Part shown: one piece after another, positions 32,816 to 33,135 of the stretch | Position numbering within the stretch: the first letter of the stretch is position 1 | How the letters are laid out: each line of letters starts with the position of its first letter | Assembly: GCF_001517085.1 (NCBI RefSeq) | Contig: NZ_LRAC01000160.1 | Span: forward strand, 1 to 33,135 | Reading direction: 5' to 3' | DNA: 33,135 bases | Origin: Paenibacillus sp. DMB5 | Lineage (GTDB): Bacteria > Bacillota > Bacilli > Paenibacillales > Paenibacillaceae | Notes under the pieces: generated by a model | The model's input: only the letters and a program-made list of their open reading frames with translations | Database searches by the model: none | What the model was told of the DNA's origin: nothing | Program-made: the position numbers and the translations under genes

Positions 32816-33135
32816 TCTGAAATACAACCTTACAATTAAGCCTATTTCTCGAAACTTCGGGATAGGCATTAAAGTGATTAGGCAACAAGCTTATAGAAAT
32901 GACTTTTCTTGAATGAGATTAATGAGAATTTACTGATTCAATCTTTAAGTAAGCTATATGAATTTGTATACGTGTCGGGGTATGGTGATCCATGGGGATG
33001 TAAGGTGATTTTTGTATCCGTTTGACAAGTTAAGTTTAATGTCTAGTGAGCATGTTTTTCAAATAGTACATCATACAGAATTAGTCCCTCAAAAATGTCC
33101 ATTTACTGCAGTATAGAGTCTGTAAAATATATTGT
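32816..33135. other. Gene-free right edge with one hairpin
   Basis: No gene is seen. A hairpin at 32838-32869 (GCCTAT/ATAGGC with inner CTCGAA/TTCGGG) could be a minus-strand terminator for a gene beyond the window. The island boundary and the missing 5' part of rarA are not within this stretch. Confidence 0.4.

Larger units (their letters stand above)
14712..33135. mobile_element. AT-rich genomic island interrupting rarA; right end outside the window
   Basis: From about 14712 the base composition falls sharply compared with the left part, exactly where rarA loses homology. The content is accessory: toxin-like genes, a type I restriction locus with a recombinase, transposase remnants and unknown genes. 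No mobilisation gene or island integrase is visible; the recombinase present fits hsdS switching better. A short dyad ATAGT-N6-ACTAT (14728-14743) lies close to the junction. The mechanism of entry and the right boundary are unknown. Confidence 0.8.

Noticed and set aside
1..33135. CRISPR arrays, tRNA and rRNA genes
   Set aside because: No regularly spaced repeat array, no cloverleaf with CCA-type ends and no rRNA-like conserved blocks were seen on either strand.

Overview
The window looks like a chromosomal segment of a Paenibacillus-type member of the Bacillota. The left part (about 1-14711) is fairly GC-rich and carries housekeeping genes that sit together in bacilli: a YrvO/IscS-type cysteine desulfurase, a YrrD-like PRC-barrel protein, cymR, mnmA and the 3' part of rarA. 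CymR is close to the Bacillus protein along its whole length, several genes start with TTG or GTG, and Shine-Dalgarno sites are strong.

Layout of the left part. 90-2036 (minus) is a likely operon of cysteine desulfurase, PRC-barrel protein and a small zinc-ribbon protein. 2289-3523 holds a DUF523 protein and a divergent SRAP (YedK/HMCES-like) protein. 3764-3949 is a 61-residue Sm-like protein. 4180-5663 is a complete fluoride-response unit: promoter, crcB-type fluoride riboswitch, overlapping terminator and a CLC-F-type transporter gene. cymR (minus) and mnmA (plus) diverge from 6124-6433. 7674-13534 (minus) is an oligopeptide ABC transporter operon, oppD-oppF-oppB-oppC-oppA, with its own promoter. 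The cysteine desulfurase gene and oppA each carry a one-base frameshift.

At about 14711 rarA is cut. Its N-terminal third, with the Walker A region, is missing, and the sequence changes abruptly to AT-rich DNA that continues to the right edge. I read 14712-33135 as a genomic island of defence and toxin character whose far end lies outside the window. Its contents are: a PemK/MazF-like protein with a long C-terminal extension; directly after it, a free-standing structured small RNA with its own consensus promoter and terminator; a RES-domain toxin-like protein with zinc knuckles; remnants of TnpB and of an IS3-type transposase; an unknown 230-residue protein; a phase-variable type I restriction-modification locus; and then an EcsC-family protein, a zinc-binding protein of unknown role, a PD-(D/E)XK-like nuclease and a frameshifted winged-helix-like regulator.

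The type I locus (20119-29107) is the best supported multi-gene system. hsdR, a zinc/DUF4145-like protein, hsdM and hsdS are read on the minus strand. A tyrosine recombinase follows. Beyond it, facing the other way, is a second hsdS cassette without a start codon. Matching inverted repeats at the 5' ends and at the central conserved regions of the two hsdS copies would allow inversions that reassort two 5' and two 3' recognition domains, giving up to four specificities.

The less familiar signals are the small RNA beside the PemK-like gene, an 18-bp dyad (TTGTATGATTCGATACAA type) scattered in the island next to several genes including the putative regulator, and an A_AAA_AAC slippery site exactly where that regulator gene is frameshifted.
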